The notes: generated by a model not told the origin, from the letters alone. 64,000 nt of DNA from Pacificoceanicola onchidii (GCF_004804335.1 NZ_SRXY01000001.1:806001-870000), one strand, 5' to 3'; shown: positions 1 through 8,939, counted from the stretch's first letter. Made by a program: numbers and translations.

Positions 1-762
1 ATCGACCCGGCCAAACTCCAGACCGATCAAATCGCAGACATTCCAGACCAGATCTTCATGGGGGTAGGCATCCATCTCGGCCCGTTCTGCGGCGTAATCG
101 GCGTCATCGGCCAGCCCCATCATGCCGTCTTTTGCCATCCAATGGGTGTCATGCACCGACGCGCCGCGCACCACCTCCGGGCCGACACGATAGCCCGAGA
201 GCTTGCGAAAGAACCTGCGGTCCGGCACCGGCGCGCCCGCGTATTCGACAAACAGAAGATCGGTCAGCGGCAGGCCTTCGGCAAGGGCCGCGTCAAAGGC
301 TGCGCGGGCCTCCTGTGCGTTTGCCAGCAGATCGCTTTTCGCGCCCTGATGGGCGCTGGCCTGGCGCAGGAAGACGGGAAACCGGTCCGGCCATTCCTGC
401 ACGGCGGGCCGCCAGCATTGGAAGGTGTTGATGCCCTTGAGATAAAGCGTGCGGAGGAAATCAGCGCGGGGCAGCCACTTGGCGGGATCGTTCAGAACCC
501 GGCAGCCAGCGGCGAGCAGGCGTTTGCGCAGCTTGCCAGCGGCGAGCAGTTGCTGGGCGGAGAGGCGTTCGAAATCGCTCAGAACCCATGTGCCATGCGG
601 CAGCTCGGTGCTGGCAAAGAGGCTGGACCAGGACAGGCATTCGGCGCGGACGCCGCGGGCTTCAAGGGCTGATGCGACGGAGGCGAAGGTGTAGCGGTGG
701 CCGTGGAAGGTCACGAAATAGAGCGTGCGGCGCGGGTCTGCGGAGATGTCGACCGGGAACAC
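1..762 (-). CDS. Hypothetical protein, possibly ATP-grasp-like; C-terminus outside window
   Basis: The reading frame starts at a GTG (minus strand, 760-762) behind a GGAGTG ribosome site and stays open for 254 codons to the window edge, so the C-terminus is missing. No signal peptide or membrane segment is visible; the protein should be cytoplasmic. Around residues 91-114 (NDP..W..RADFLRTLYLKGI) and further on (FPVFLRQ, then LFVEYAG) the order of elements resembles RimK-like ATP-grasp ligases, but the metal-binding end is not in view, so this is only a suggestion. A small coiled-coil gene lies 27 bp upstream on the same strand and probably shares its transcript. Confidence 0.6.
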   Translation of the reverse strand, partial: MFPVDISADPRRTLYFVTFHGHRYTFASVASALEARGVRAECLSWSSLFASTELPHGTWVLSDFERLSAQQLLAAGKLRKRLLAAGCRVLNDPAKWLPRADFLRTLYLKGINTFQCWRPAVQEWPDRFPVFLRQASAHQGAKSDLLANAQEARAAFDAALAEGLPLTDLLFVEYAGAPVPDRRFFRKLSGYRVGPEVVRGASVHDTHWMAKDGMMGLADDADYAAERAEMDAYPHEDLVWNVCDLIGLEFGRVD

Positions 763-789
763 TGTTCACTCCTTGTTGGCCTGCATCGC

Positions 790-1071
790 TCAGCGCCGGA
801 TCCGGCCGCGCAGCCACTGGGCCGACAGGGCCAGCCCGTGGCGCAGCCCACCCGCGAGGGCGGCGCGGCTGTGGGTCAGCTTGTCTTTCAGAACGGCAGA
901 GAGCGTGGCGGCCTGCTTCACTTCCAACATGAGGGCGCGGCGGCTGGCCTCTGAGGCCTCCAGCTCGGCCTTGAGGGCGCCGATCTCGGCGCGATAGGCT
1001 GCGATGCGGGCGTTCTGCCCGGTCTCTGGGCCGCCCGGCGCGGCGCTGTTTTCGCTCTTGCTACTGACCAT
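790..1071 (-). CDS. Small coiled-coil protein of unknown function
   Basis: 93 aa from the ATG at 1069-1071. The frame is open further upstream, but those residues are Arg/Trp-rich and unlike a protein start, so I use this ATG, although the purine-rich GGGCAAGG sits unusually close to it. Residues about 20-60 are rich in Ala, Glu, Lys and Leu with heptad spacing (AYRAEIGALKAELEASEASR), predicting a coiled coil; the end is basic (WLRGRIRR). No catalytic motif. It probably forms an operon with the gene ending at the window start. Function not recognised. Confidence 0.5.
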   Translation of the reverse strand: MVSSKSENSAAPGGPETGQNARIAAYRAEIGALKAELEASEASRRALMLEVKQAATLSAVLKDKLTHSRAALAGGLRHGLALSAQWLRGRIRR

Positions 1072-1214
1072 CCCTTGCCCATTTGCGCTGCGATGGGAAG
1101 AAGACTGCCACAGCCAGCGGCGGCGCGCCAAGGACTTTGGATGCGGCCAAAGTCGCATTTCGGGATTTCGCCGCTTTGCGGTAGCCTGCCCGCAAAGGAC
1201 CAAAAAGCGCGACC

Positions 1215-1928
1215 ATGGCCTCTGTGATCCAAATGTTCCGTCTTGCGCAAGCGTCGGCGTGTCTGGCGCTGCTGCCCGCTGCGCCGGTGCAATCGGCCTG
1301 CACCGATGACGCCATGATCGTCTTTGACGGGTCCGGCTCCATGGCGGAGATGGGCTTCAACATGATTGACGAGCCGCGCATCTTCGAGGCGCAGCGGGCC
1401 TTGCGCGATGTGATGCCGCGCGTCGCCCCGCACCGGAAGATCGGGCTGATCGTTTACGGACCCAAGCTGGAAGGCGCGCCGCAGGCCTGCGCCGGGGTCG
1501 ATCTGCGTTTTGGCCCGCGCCCGGATGCAACCGTGCCGGTGCTGGAGGCGATTGATGCCCTTGAGCCGGAAGGGAACACTGCCCTGACCGAAGCGGTGGC
1601 GATGGCCGCGAAGGTGCTGAACTTTCGCGACAAGCCCGGCACCATCGTTCTGGTGACGGACGGCAAGGAAACCTGCGGCGGCGCGCCCTGCGCGCTGGCC
1701 CGGCAGCTGTTTGCCGAAGGCGAGGCGCTGACCGTGCATGTGATCGGCTACAAGGTGCGCAGCGAGCATTTCCATTGGCCGGGGGAGCGCAGCGAGGGCG
1801 AAGAGACGACAGTCAGCGCGGCGCAATGCCTGGCCACGCAAACGGGCGGTGAATATGTCAGCGCCGAGACGGTTGATGATCTGGTTCAGGCGATGAACCG
1901 GATGCTGGGGTGCAACGTGTTGTTCTAA
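1215..1928 (+). CDS. Secreted von Willebrand factor type A domain protein
   Basis: 237 aa with an N-terminal hydrophobic segment (about residues 8-27, ending PVQSAC), so it is probably exported; a Cys right after the hydrophobic stretch could make it a lipoprotein, though the lipobox is poor. The rest is one VWA domain: the metal-ion (MIDAS) motif DGSGS at about residue 37, the Thr in the NTALTEA segment and the Asp in VTDGKE are all present. Four later Cys could form disulfides. VWA proteins often act as adaptors or chaperones for metalloenzymes; next to a quinoprotein dehydrogenase cluster a periplasmic assembly role is plausible but inferred. It overlaps the convergent permease gene by 4 bp. 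Confidence 0.85.
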   Translation: MASVIQMFRLAQASACLALLPAAPVQSACTDDAMIVFDGSGSMAEMGFNMIDEPRIFEAQRALRDVMPRVAPHRKIGLIVYGPKLEGAPQACAGVDLRFGPRPDATVPVLEAIDALEPEGNTALTEAVAMAAKVLNFRDKPGTIVLVTDGKETCGGAPCALARQLFAEGEALTVHVIGYKVRSEHFHWPGERSEGEETTVSAAQCLATQTGGEYVSAETVDDLVQAMNRMLGCNVLF

Positions 1929-2695
1929 GCCGCCAGGCTCTGGCGCCGCCACGCGGTGGCCCGGCGTTCCAGCGCCCCGATCAGGGCGAACTCCACCAGC
2001 AGCATGAAGGCAACGAAGCTGAGCGCGTAGGCAAGGACGTAGCCTGTCTCGAAAAGCTGGAAGTAGAGGTGAATCTGAAAACCGATGCCGTTGCTGCGGC
2101 CAAGGAACTCGACCACCAGAACGATTTTCCAGATGATCGCCACGCCGTTGCGCATGGCCCCGGCGAGATAGGGCCAGAGTTGCGGCAGGATCACATGGCG
2201 CAGCATGGCCCCACGCGAGAGGCCAAAAACCTGCGCCATGTCGCGCAGTTTCGGGTCCAAAGCCTGCACGCCTTCGCGCACGGAGACCGCGACCATGGCG
2301 GTTTTGTTGAGGGCAACGGCGGTGATGGCAGCGGTCTCGTTGAGGCCGATCCAGAGGTAACACAGCACGATCACCACCAGCGCCGGGATGTTCAGCAGGA
2401 CAATGAGCCACGAGGACAGCCAGCGGTTCACACGCGGGGACAGCCCCATGATTCCGCCGATCACGCAGCCCAGCCCCATGGCCAGAGCAAAGGCCAGAAC
2501 CACGCGGCGCAGCGTTGCGAAGAAATGCTCCGGCAAATCACCGGAACGTGTTTCGCCCATCGCGATGTGCCAGACCTCCGCAGGCCCAGGCAGGATGCTG
2601 GGATCATTGCCCAGATGCGCCGCCAGCGCCCACAGAAAAACCAATGCGATCAGAGAGATCACAACCGGTTTTGCGTCTGTTTGCGTCTGTTTCAT
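1925..2695 (-). CDS. ABC transporter permease, SsuC/TauC type
   Basis: 256 aa, about six membrane segments, with the BPD_transp_1 EAA-like loop near residues 165-185 (G-L-S-R-G-A...ILPQLWPYLAGAM). This is the permease type used for taurine, sulfonate, nitrate or thiamine-precursor uptake. I choose ATG at 2695 because GGCAGGG lies 8 bases upstream; an in-frame GTG exists at 2704. The natural partners, an ATPase (11923-12582) and a binding protein (12809-13783), are on the same strand but 9 kb away, with the NosR-like and PQQ-ABC genes in between. No other permease of this type is in the window, so I infer these three form one transporter. Substrate unknown. Confidence 0.85.
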   Translation of the reverse strand: MKQTQTDAKPVVISLIALVFLWALAAHLGNDPSILPGPAEVWHIAMGETRSGDLPEHFFATLRRVVLAFALAMGLGCVIGGIMGLSPRVNRWLSSWLIVLLNIPALVVIVLCYLWIGLNETAAITAVALNKTAMVAVSVREGVQALDPKLRDMAQVFGLSRGAMLRHVILPQLWPYLAGAMRNGVAIIWKIVLVVEFLGRSNGIGFQIHLYFQLFETGYVLAYALSFVAFMLLVEFALIGALERRATAWRRQSLAA

Positions 2696-2800
2696 GCGCT
2701 GCACCCTGCCACGTCAGGCCGCCCATGCCAAAACCTATCGCGCCGGTTAAGACCTTGGTCGAATATTGCGCGCGGCCCGGCCCGACATAGGCTCTGCGCC

Positions 2801-4891
2801 ATGACCGCTGTACTTCGCCCGTTCGCCCTGCTTCTGACGTTCTTGACGCTTCTGGCACTGCCCGTTCAGGCGGAGCCGCTGCCGCGTGAGAGCATCGCGC
2901 CTTATATCGTGCCGCCCATGAGCCTTGGCGAGCAGCTGAACGACAAGGGTGTCTGGCAGTTGCTGAACTCCGGCGGGGCGGAGGCGGGCTATGTGTTCGA
3001 GACCGAACCGATGGCCCCCCTGCCCGGCTTCTCCGGTGCCACGATCAACATGCTGGTGGTGCTGGATCTGGACGGTCGGTTTCTCGACGTTCAGCTGATG
3101 TCGCACAACGAGCCGATCTTTGTCTCCGGCCTTCCGGAAAAGCTGTTCTACGACTTTTTCAAGCAGTATCGCGGGCATTCGATTTCCGACAGCCTTGTGG
3201 TTGGCTCACCTTATGGCGACGGGGCGGATGGCTCTGCGCTGGTGTATCTCGATGGGGTGACAAAGGGGACGGCCTCGGTGCGGATTGCCCATGAGAGCAT
3301 TCTGGCCGCTGCCTTGCAGGTGGCGCGCGAGAAGATGAGCGGCGTCGCCACCGGCCCGCCCGCCTTTCCGAAGTTGGATTATGCCGAAGATCTGAGCTGG
3401 GACGATCTGGTCGCCCAAGGCATCGTCACGCGCAAGACCGTCACCAACGCGGAGGTCGATACGCTGTTCGCCGGCACGCTTTGGGAAGATGACGATCCCG
3501 AGGCCAAGGACGACCCCGAGGGCACTTATCTGGACCTGTGGGTGGTGGACATTGGCGCGCCGTCGATCGCAGAGGCTGTCTTGGGCGAAAGCAGCCTCGA
3601 AGAGTTGCAGAACTTCATGGAAATCTCGGACACCGATGAGCCGGTTCTGGTGATCGAGACCGCCCGTCACGGGCTGATCACCGAGGATTTTGTCCGCAAC
3701 ACCGCGCCCGATCTGATCAGCGCGAGCCAGGGCGGCTTTCCCATCGCGTTCCGGGACAGCGATATTTACATCGAGTTGCATGACGATCTGCCCGAAGACC
3801 TGCACGACGGCGCGGCGCTGATCCTGCGCACGGATCGGCGGCTCGGGTTTGATCCGTCCTCGGACTGGACGCTGCATGTCAGCGCCCTGCGCGAACACGG
3901 GTTCTTTCAACCGCAGATCGGCACGGCGGTGATTGACGTCCCGCATGTGACGCCAGAGCGGTTCTTTGCCCGGCCCGAGGTTCCCAAACCGGTGCCGCCA
4001 TGGCTCGGCGCGCTCAGGGAGCGGCAGACGGATCTGGTTATCCTCGCGGTGTTCCTGACCGGGCTGTTGGGGGCGCTGAGTTTTGGCATGAACCGGCTGG
4101 CGGCCTTGCCCGGGTTCACGCCCGCGCGGCTGGCGGTCCTGGCCTTTGTCACCGGTTTCATCGGTTGGTGGGGACAGGGGCAGCTGTCGATTGCCACGCC
4201 CATAGCGGTGGCGCGCACGGCGCTGGATGGCGGGAGCTATGCGTTTTTGCTCTACGATCCGTTTTCGCTGATGATCTGGGCGGTGAGCCTGATCGGCTTC
4301 GTGTTCTGGGGACGGGCGCTGTTTTGCGGCTGGCTCTGCCCGTTTGGGGCCTTGCAGGAGTTCGCGCACCATCTGGGCCGCTTCCTGCGCCTGCCGCAGA
4401 TCGAGCCGAACGCGGTTTGGGACACACGCCTCAAAGGGTTGAAATATGTCGTTCTGGCGGGGTTTGTGGCGCTGCTGTTTACCCGGCCCGAAGCGATCGA
4501 CACGGCGATCGAAGTGGAGCCGTTCAAGACCGCCATCACTACGTTTTTCATCCGAGAATGGTATTTCGTGGCCTATGCGGTGGGGCTTTTGCTGCTGTCG
4601 ATGGTGCTGTTCAAAGGCTTCTGCCGCTACCTCTGCCCGCTCGGCGCGGTCATGGCGGTTGGCGGGTTGTTGCGCGGGCGCGACTGGATTGCGCGGCGCA
4701 CGGAATGCGGCAGCCCGTGCCAGTTGTGCAAGGTGAAATGCAACTACAAAGCCATCGCGCCGAGTGGGAAAGTCCAGTATTCCGAATGCTTTGGCTGTCT
4801 CGACTGCGTGACCATCCATGACGATAGCGCGCAGTGCGTGCCGCTGATCCTCGCCGCCAAGGGGCGTTCGTTGAAGGTGCCTGCCGAATGA
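2801..4891 (+). CDS. NosR/NirI-like flavo-iron-sulfur membrane protein
   Basis: 696 aa. Residues 1-24 are a signal peptide (ends PVQA). A periplasmic FMN-binding domain follows, with the covalent-flavin motif S-G-A-T (Thr about residue 81). Several membrane segments between about 410 and 620 carry two CxxxCP motifs (CGWLCPFGAL near 508, CRYLCPLGAV near 607), and the C-terminus holds two 4Fe-4S clusters (CGSPCQLCKVKC, CFGCLDC). This is the NosR/NirI architecture, which in denitrifiers passes quinol electrons outward to support N2O reductase. No nosZ or other nos gene is present; the next gene is apbE, which would attach the FMN. The frame is open far upstream, but only the ATG at 2801 begins a signal peptide. 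Confidence 0.9.
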   Translation: MTAVLRPFALLLTFLTLLALPVQAEPLPRESIAPYIVPPMSLGEQLNDKGVWQLLNSGGAEAGYVFETEPMAPLPGFSGATINMLVVLDLDGRFLDVQLMSHNEPIFVSGLPEKLFYDFFKQYRGHSISDSLVVGSPYGDGADGSALVYLDGVTKGTASVRIAHESILAAALQVAREKMSGVATGPPAFPKLDYAEDLSWDDLVAQGIVTRKTVTNAEVDTLFAGTLWEDDDPEAKDDPEGTYLDLWVVDIGAPSIAEAVLGESSLEELQNFMEISDTDEPVLVIETARHGLITEDFVRNTAPDLISASQGGFPIAFRDSDIYIELHDDLPEDLHDGAALILRTDRRLGFDPSSDWTLHVSALREHGFFQPQIGTAVIDVPHVTPERFFARPEVPKPVPPWLGALRERQTDLVILAVFLTGLLGALSFGMNRLAALPGFTPARLAVLAFVTGFIGWWGQGQLSIATPIAVARTALDGGSYAFLLYDPFSLMIWAVSLIGFVFWGRALFCGWLCPFGALQEFAHHLGRFLRLPQIEPNAVWDTRLKGLKYVVLAGFVALLFTRPEAIDTAIEVEPFKTAITTFFIREWYFVAYAVGLLLLSMVLFKGFCRYLCPLGAVMAVGGLLRGRDWIARRTECGSPCQLCKVKCNYKAIAPSGKVQYSECFGCLDCVTIHDDSAQCVPLILAAKGRSLKVPAE

Positions 4892-5772
4892 CTGTGACCC
4901 GCCGCCGCTTTCTGAGTATTTCCGCCGCTTTTGCCGCTGGCCCTGCATTAGCGCGAGCTGCGCCGCTCCGTTGGGAGGGCTATGCTTTTGGGGCGGAGGT
5001 GTCTTTGATTCTGCATGGGCCGGAGGCCCTGACGCGGGCTGTTCTGGATGAGGCGCGCAGCCTGATTGCCGGGATCGAGGCGCGGTTTTCGCTTTTTGAT
5101 CCGGCATCGGAGTTGTCGCGGTTGAACGCGGCTGGGGCGATCCGGCCTTCGGCGGAGATGGCCGAGCTGCTTGGCCTTGCCGATACCGCGCACCGCCTGA
5201 CCGGCGGGCTGTTCGATCCGACTGTGCAGCCGCTTTGGGCCGCATTGGCGCGGGGGGAAGGAACGGCGGAGGCGTTGGAGGCGATTGGATGGGCGCGTGT
5301 GACGCGCGGGACTAAGCGGGTTTCTCTGGCGCCGGGACAGGCGTTGACCTTCAATGGCATCGCGCAGGGTTATGCCACGGACCGGGTTGCCGAGCTTCTG
5401 GCGCGGCACGGCTTTGAGCAGGCGCTGATCAGTATTGGTGAGCATCGCGGGCTGGGCGGGCCGTGGCGGCTGGGTCTTGTGGATCCAGAACACGGGGCTA
5501 TGGCCCGGCGTACCCTGAACGGAACGGCCATCGCCACCTCCAGCCCGATGGCGACGCCTTTGGGTGAGACCGGACACATTCTGCACCACCAGCGCCGCCC
5601 ACGCTGGTCGACGGTGTCTGTCGAGGCGCAGAGCGCGGCTTTGGCAGACGCTTTGTCCACCGGGCTGGTGCTGGCGGAGGTGGATGAGATTCGAATGGTG
5701 GCGCGCCATGACGCGGTGGTTGGGGTCACGCTGGTTGGCTTTGATGGGGATCTGGTGACGCTGCGGGGGTAA
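4888..5772 (+). CDS. apbE: FAD:protein FMN transferase (ApbE family)
   Basis: 294 aa. The start ATG overlaps the stop of the NosR-like gene (ATGA), so the two are translationally coupled. The N-terminus has a twin-arginine-type export signal (TRRRFLSISAAFAAGPALA). The body shows ApbE features: an FDPASELSRLN segment early, FDPTVQPLW near residue 110, FNGIAQGYATD near residue 150, and a late region (about 220-265) normally holding the Mg-binding residues. ApbE transfers FMN from FAD to a Thr in the (S/T)GAT motif of periplasmic flavodomains; the neighbouring NosR-like protein has exactly that motif, so it is the obvious substrate. Confidence 0.9.
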   Translation: MTVTRRRFLSISAAFAAGPALARAAPLRWEGYAFGAEVSLILHGPEALTRAVLDEARSLIAGIEARFSLFDPASELSRLNAAGAIRPSAEMAELLGLADTAHRLTGGLFDPTVQPLWAALARGEGTAEALEAIGWARVTRGTKRVSLAPGQALTFNGIAQGYATDRVAELLARHGFEQALISIGEHRGLGGPWRLGLVDPEHGAMARRTLNGTAIATSSPMATPLGETGHILHHQRRPRWSTVSVEAQSAALADALSTGLVLAEVDEIRMVARHDAVVGVTLVGFDGDLVTLRG

Positions 5773-5810
5773 ACCTCCGGATTGCAGCGCGCTTTTTGTC
5801 ACAAAGCCCC

Positions 5811-5868
5811 CCGGATCGCTTGTCGATCCGGTTCGCGCCCGACCTCGCCCCCCAGGGCGGGTGCGAAC
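5811..5868 (+). repeat. Dispersed double-hairpin intergenic repeat, copy 1
   Basis: Two adjacent inverted repeats: CCGGATCG/CGATCCGG (5811-5831) and an 11 bp imperfect pair, GTTCGCGCCCG with CGGGTGCGAAC (5831-5867). The same unit occurs inverted at 12712-12767, and part of it at 12620-12647. It lies between the convergent apbE and XoxJ-like genes, typical of REP/BIME-like elements. It may act as a bidirectional terminator, but no T-run follows. Confidence 0.75.
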
Positions 5869-5911
5869 CTCTGTTGCGCCAAGCCTATGGCGTTGAACGT
5901 CGCCGTCTTTT

Positions 5912-6817
5912 CTACCGTTCCGGCGCTTGGTGGGTCAGGCCGTAGGACTCGTAGATCGCCGGGATCCGGCCGTCCTGTAGGGCGTAGTTGATGGCGTCGT
6001 CCACCGCGTAGGCCAAGGGGCGATAGCGAAAGTTGACGGCGACGCCGAGCGTCCAATCCCCCACTGCAAACCCCGGCAAGGGCGGCTGATGCACGGCGGA
6101 GCTGTCCGCAAGCCCGTGCTCCAACTCGCCCAAAGGCCCCATCACAGCTTTGATCTGGCCAGCGTTCAAAGCGGCCATGGCATCCCCGGTGGTGGTAAAG
6201 CGGTGGATGTTGTTCAGAAGCTGCCCGCCCGCGAGACCGGACAGGTAGAAATCCGCGATGGAATCGTTCTCCACCCCGACGCTGTCAAACCGGAAATAGG
6301 CCGGAACGGGTTTGTCTTCGGGATAGCTCGCCTTGTCATAGGCAATCGCGATGCTCTCGCCCGCGTATTGGCCGGTAAAGACCACCTGCTCCACCCGGCA
6401 CTTGAAAGCGCTGTCGTAGGGAATGCGCATCATGACATTGGCAATGCGCCCGCCGATCAGCGCGCCTTTCCAGATGTTGAAGCGCAGGTCCGCGTCGAGG
6501 TTCTCGCCGGCGGCGACGAAATTGAAACGGGCCTCAACCCCGAGGTCCTGCGCGATGATGCGGGCGATTTCGATGTCGACACCGCGCGGCGCGCCGCCCT
6601 CTTCCCAGGAATAAGGCGGAAAATCCTCGTAGACCGCAAAAAGCATATGCCCCTGCTCCATGATCTGATCGAGTTCCTTGCCAACGATGTCGCGCCCGGT
6701 GTTCTGCGGCTTGGGCTGGGGGACGTAATCGGCGCAGGGGTCTGCGGCAAAGGCTGGCATCGCCATGCCAAGCGCCAAACAGCCTGCGGTCAGCATCGCG
6801 CGAAATCTCATCCCCAT
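5912..6817 (-). CDS. Quinoprotein dehydrogenase-associated periplasmic binding protein (MoxJ/XoxJ type)
   Basis: 301 aa with a signal peptide (residues 1-24 or so, ending PAFAAD). It belongs to the type II solute-binding fold (SBP_bac_3-like): 'FAVYEDFPPYSWEE' near residue 60 and a G-V-D-I-E-I-A segment that follows are typical. In methylotrophs MoxJ/XoxJ are encoded with PQQ dehydrogenase and a c-type cytochrome and are thought to help activate the enzyme rather than import a solute. Here it lies 74 bp downstream of the PedF cytochrome on the same strand, which supports that role. Start chosen at ATG 6817 with AAGGAG 8 bases upstream; a second ATG at 6811 is almost as good. Confidence 0.82.
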   Translation of the reverse strand: MGMRFRAMLTAGCLALGMAMPAFAADPCADYVPQPKPQNTGRDIVGKELDQIMEQGHMLFAVYEDFPPYSWEEGGAPRGVDIEIARIIAQDLGVEARFNFVAAGENLDADLRFNIWKGALIGGRIANVMMRIPYDSAFKCRVEQVVFTGQYAGESIAIAYDKASYPEDKPVPAYFRFDSVGVENDSIADFYLSGLAGGQLLNNIHRFTTTGDAMAALNAGQIKAVMGPLGELEHGLADSSAVHQPPLPGFAVGDWTLGVAVNFRYRPLAYAVDDAINYALQDGRIPAIYESYGLTHQAPER

Positions 6818-6891
6818 TTCTCCCTCTCCTTGAGCCAAAAAGCGCGCCGGGAGGCCCGGCACGCTCTGAAATTTGCTAGGGTCTCCGACGC

Positions 6892-7590
6892 TTAGTTTGC
6901 GGCGGACAGACCAATGGTCAAGACCTCGGCAGCAGACTTGTAAGCCTCGGCGGTGCCGTCGATCAGCTTGGCCGCGCGGTAGGCGACACTGTCGGCAACA
7001 GGTGCGCCGGAGGCGGTTTCGATCTGCGAGGAGATCTCTGTCAGGCGGGCCTTGAGCGCATCCGCGTCCGAGCCGCTGGGATCGCTGGCATAGCCTGCCA
7101 TGGCATCGCGCATGCCCTTGAGTTCATCGGCGTAATCATCCAGGGCGCCTTCGTCCGGGCGGGCCTCGATGTAGGTGCGGATGGCCCAGGCGGCTTCCTG
7201 ACCGAGCAGTTCGCCAAAGGCGGGCATCTTGGTGATGCCGTTCTGGGTGTAGCCTTCGCGGAAACGCTCGACGTACCATTCGTCGCCGTATTCCTCGGCC
7301 TCAAGATACCGCAGATCGGGCGCAAGACCGCCGGAGACCACTTCGAGCCCGTGGCAGCGTGCGCAGTTCTGGTTGTAGCCGGATGCACCGATCTCGATTG
7401 CGCGCAGCCATGTGTCCTCGCCGACCTGCTCGGCGCGGTAGGGGTTTTCCGTCAGCCAGTCGCCTTCGATGGCGGGCAGGCCGGTTGTGTCAACCGCCTG
7501 CGGGGCAACATCGCCGTGGCTCAACGCCTGCGAGGCAAGCAAGGTCAAAGCGCCGGTGGCAAGCGCGCGGGTCAGGTTCAGGTGTGGCAT
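6892..7590 (-). CDS. pedF: Cytochrome c-550, PedF type
   Basis: 232 aa, exported (signal ends SQALSHG). The mature start HGDVAPQAVDT, the heme-binding CARCHG motif in GYNQNCARCHGLEV, the following SGGLAPDLRYL and the likely axial Met in ITKMPAFG match the PedF family of cytochromes c that take electrons from PQQ alcohol dehydrogenases. A C-terminal helical extension of about 90 residues (DELKGMRDAMAGY onward) lacks a second heme motif. Start fixed by GGGAGGA 6 bases before ATG 7588-7590. It is divergent from the PQQ-ABC genes; the 170 bp between holds the conserved 7713-7727 motif. Confidence 0.85.
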   Translation of the reverse strand: MPHLNLTRALATGALTLLASQALSHGDVAPQAVDTTGLPAIEGDWLTENPYRAEQVGEDTWLRAIEIGASGYNQNCARCHGLEVVSGGLAPDLRYLEAEEYGDEWYVERFREGYTQNGITKMPAFGELLGQEAAWAIRTYIEARPDEGALDDYADELKGMRDAMAGYASDPSGSDADALKARLTEISSQIETASGAPVADSVAYRAAKLIDGTAEAYKSAAEVLTIGLSAAN

Positions 7591-7712
7591 GGCGAGTCCT
7601 CCCATACATGCATCGTGCAGTTGCCATATCCCTAAGGCAGCCCTGCGCCGGGCGGTATTGGACTTTGGTTGGGCAAATCGGGGCGCATCGGCCTTTGCGC
7701 CCCAATCTGTGC

Positions 7713-7727
7713 GACCATGGTCTTATG
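7713..7727 (+). promoter_or_regulatory. Conserved 15 bp motif shared with the PQQ dehydrogenase promoter
   Basis: GACCATGGTCTTATG here and GACCATAGTCCTATG at 14986-15000 match at 13 of 15 positions. The first ten bases here are a perfect palindrome. This copy lies in the divergent region between pedF and the PQQ-ABC operon, 33 bp before the ATG at 7761; the other lies 141 bp before the dehydrogenase gene. A shared regulator of the PQQ regulon is inferred. Confidence 0.5.
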
Positions 7728-7760
7728 GGGGGCGTTTCAATCGGTTGTTAACGTCGCTCC

Positions 7761-8939
7761 ATGACACAAATTCGGTCCAAAATTCTGGCAACTCTTTTTG
7801 CCACTGCTTTTTCCTTCGGCACTGTCGCGCAGGCTGAGACTGCGCTGACCATCGGTTACTTGCAGATCGAACGGGAGCGCCCGCCGACCCTGTCGAATCT
7901 TGACCCGATTCCCGAGGACAACGGCCTTGCGGGCGCGCAGACCGGGCTGGAGGACAACCTGACCACCGGCAAGTTCCTTGGCCAGACATATGAGATGATC
8001 ACCGAGGTTGTGTATCTGGGCGAGGATCCGGCGCAGACCGCCAAGGCGCTGCTGGAGCAGACGCCCTATCTGGTGCTGGACGCGGATGCGGAAGCGCTGC
8101 TGGCGGTTGCGGACCTGCCCGAGGCGCAGGAGGCGCTGATCTTCAACACCGCCGCCGGTGAGCTGGATTTGCGCAGCGCGGCGTGCCGCGCGAATGTGCT
8201 GCATACAGCGGCGTCTGATGCCATGCGCACGGATGCACTGGCGCAGGTTCTGGTGAAGAAACGCTGGTCCGATCTGGTGATGATCACCGGCACCCATGCG
8301 GCGGATGTCAGCTATGCCGAGGCAATGCGGCGGTCCCTGACGAAATTCGGGCTGAAGCTGAGCGCCGAGAAGAACTGGGTGTTTGACGCGGACATGCGGC
8401 GCAATGCGGCGCAGGAAGTGCCTCTGTTTACACAGGATTTCGGCGATTATGACGCGCTGATCGTGGCCGATGAGGTGCACGATTTTGGCCGCTATATCCT
8501 TTACAATACATGGGAGGCGCGCCCGGTTGTCGGCTCCGAGGGGCTGACGGCGGTCAATTGGTCACCGGTGATCGAGCAATGGGGCGCGGCGCAGCTGCAC
8601 TCCCGTTTCGAGGACACGCATGGCCGCGAGATGACGGCGCAGGATTACGCCGCATGGGCCGCCGTGCGCACGCTGGGCGAGGCGATGACCCGCACGGGGG
8701 CCGCCGATTTGCCGACGCTACGCGACTATATCCTGTCCGACAAATTCGAGCTGGCTGGTTTCAAAGGCCGTCCGCTGACGTTCCGCGACTGGAATGGCCA
8801 GTTGCGCCAGCCCATCGCTATCGCGCATCCTCGCGCGCTGGTCGCCCAGGCCCCTCTTGAGGGGTTCCTGCATCAATTCAACGAGCTCGACAGTCTTGGA
8901 CTGGACCGCCCCGAAAGCACCTGCGAGGCCTTCAAATGA
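7761..8939 (+). CDS. Substrate-binding protein of the PQQ-dependent alcohol dehydrogenase ABC system
   Basis: 392 aa with a signal peptide (residues 1-26, ends VAQAE). The start LTIGYLQIERERPPTLSNL and the Leu-binding-protein-like (type I periplasmic) layout with two lobes match the PQQ-linked ABC binding family (TIGR03863-like). Such proteins sit in clusters with PQQ alcohol dehydrogenases in pseudomonads and alphaproteobacteria; their ligand is not known. The conserved Cys at SAACRAN and the C-terminal ESTCEAF could pair. The next gene, a beta-propeller, starts inside its stop codon (ATGA), and the five genes 7761-11975 run as one operon. Confidence 0.85.
   Translation: MTQIRSKILATLFATAFSFGTVAQAETALTIGYLQIERERPPTLSNLDPIPEDNGLAGAQTGLEDNLTTGKFLGQTYEMITEVVYLGEDPAQTAKALLEQTPYLVLDADAEALLAVADLPEAQEALIFNTAAGELDLRSAACRANVLHTAASDAMRTDALAQVLVKKRWSDLVMITGTHAADVSYAEAMRRSLTKFGLKLSAEKNWVFDADMRRNAAQEVPLFTQDFGDYDALIVADEVHDFGRYILYNTWEARPVVGSEGLTAVNWSPVIEQWGAAQLHSRFEDTHGREMTAQDYAAWAAVRTLGEAMTRTGAADLPTLRDYILSDKFELAGFKGRPLTFRDWNGQLRQPIAIAHPRALVAQAPLEGFLHQFNELDSLGLDRPESTCEAFK

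Noticed and set aside
1910-2800. A long N-terminal extension of the NosR-like protein
   Set aside because: This open stretch is antisense to the SsuC-type permease gene and has no protein-like character; the signal peptide starts at 2801.
3206-5245. A 679-codon minus-strand open frame
   Set aside because: Antisense shadow of the NosR-like and apbE genes; composition rich in Arg, Gln and His with no ribosome site or known motif.
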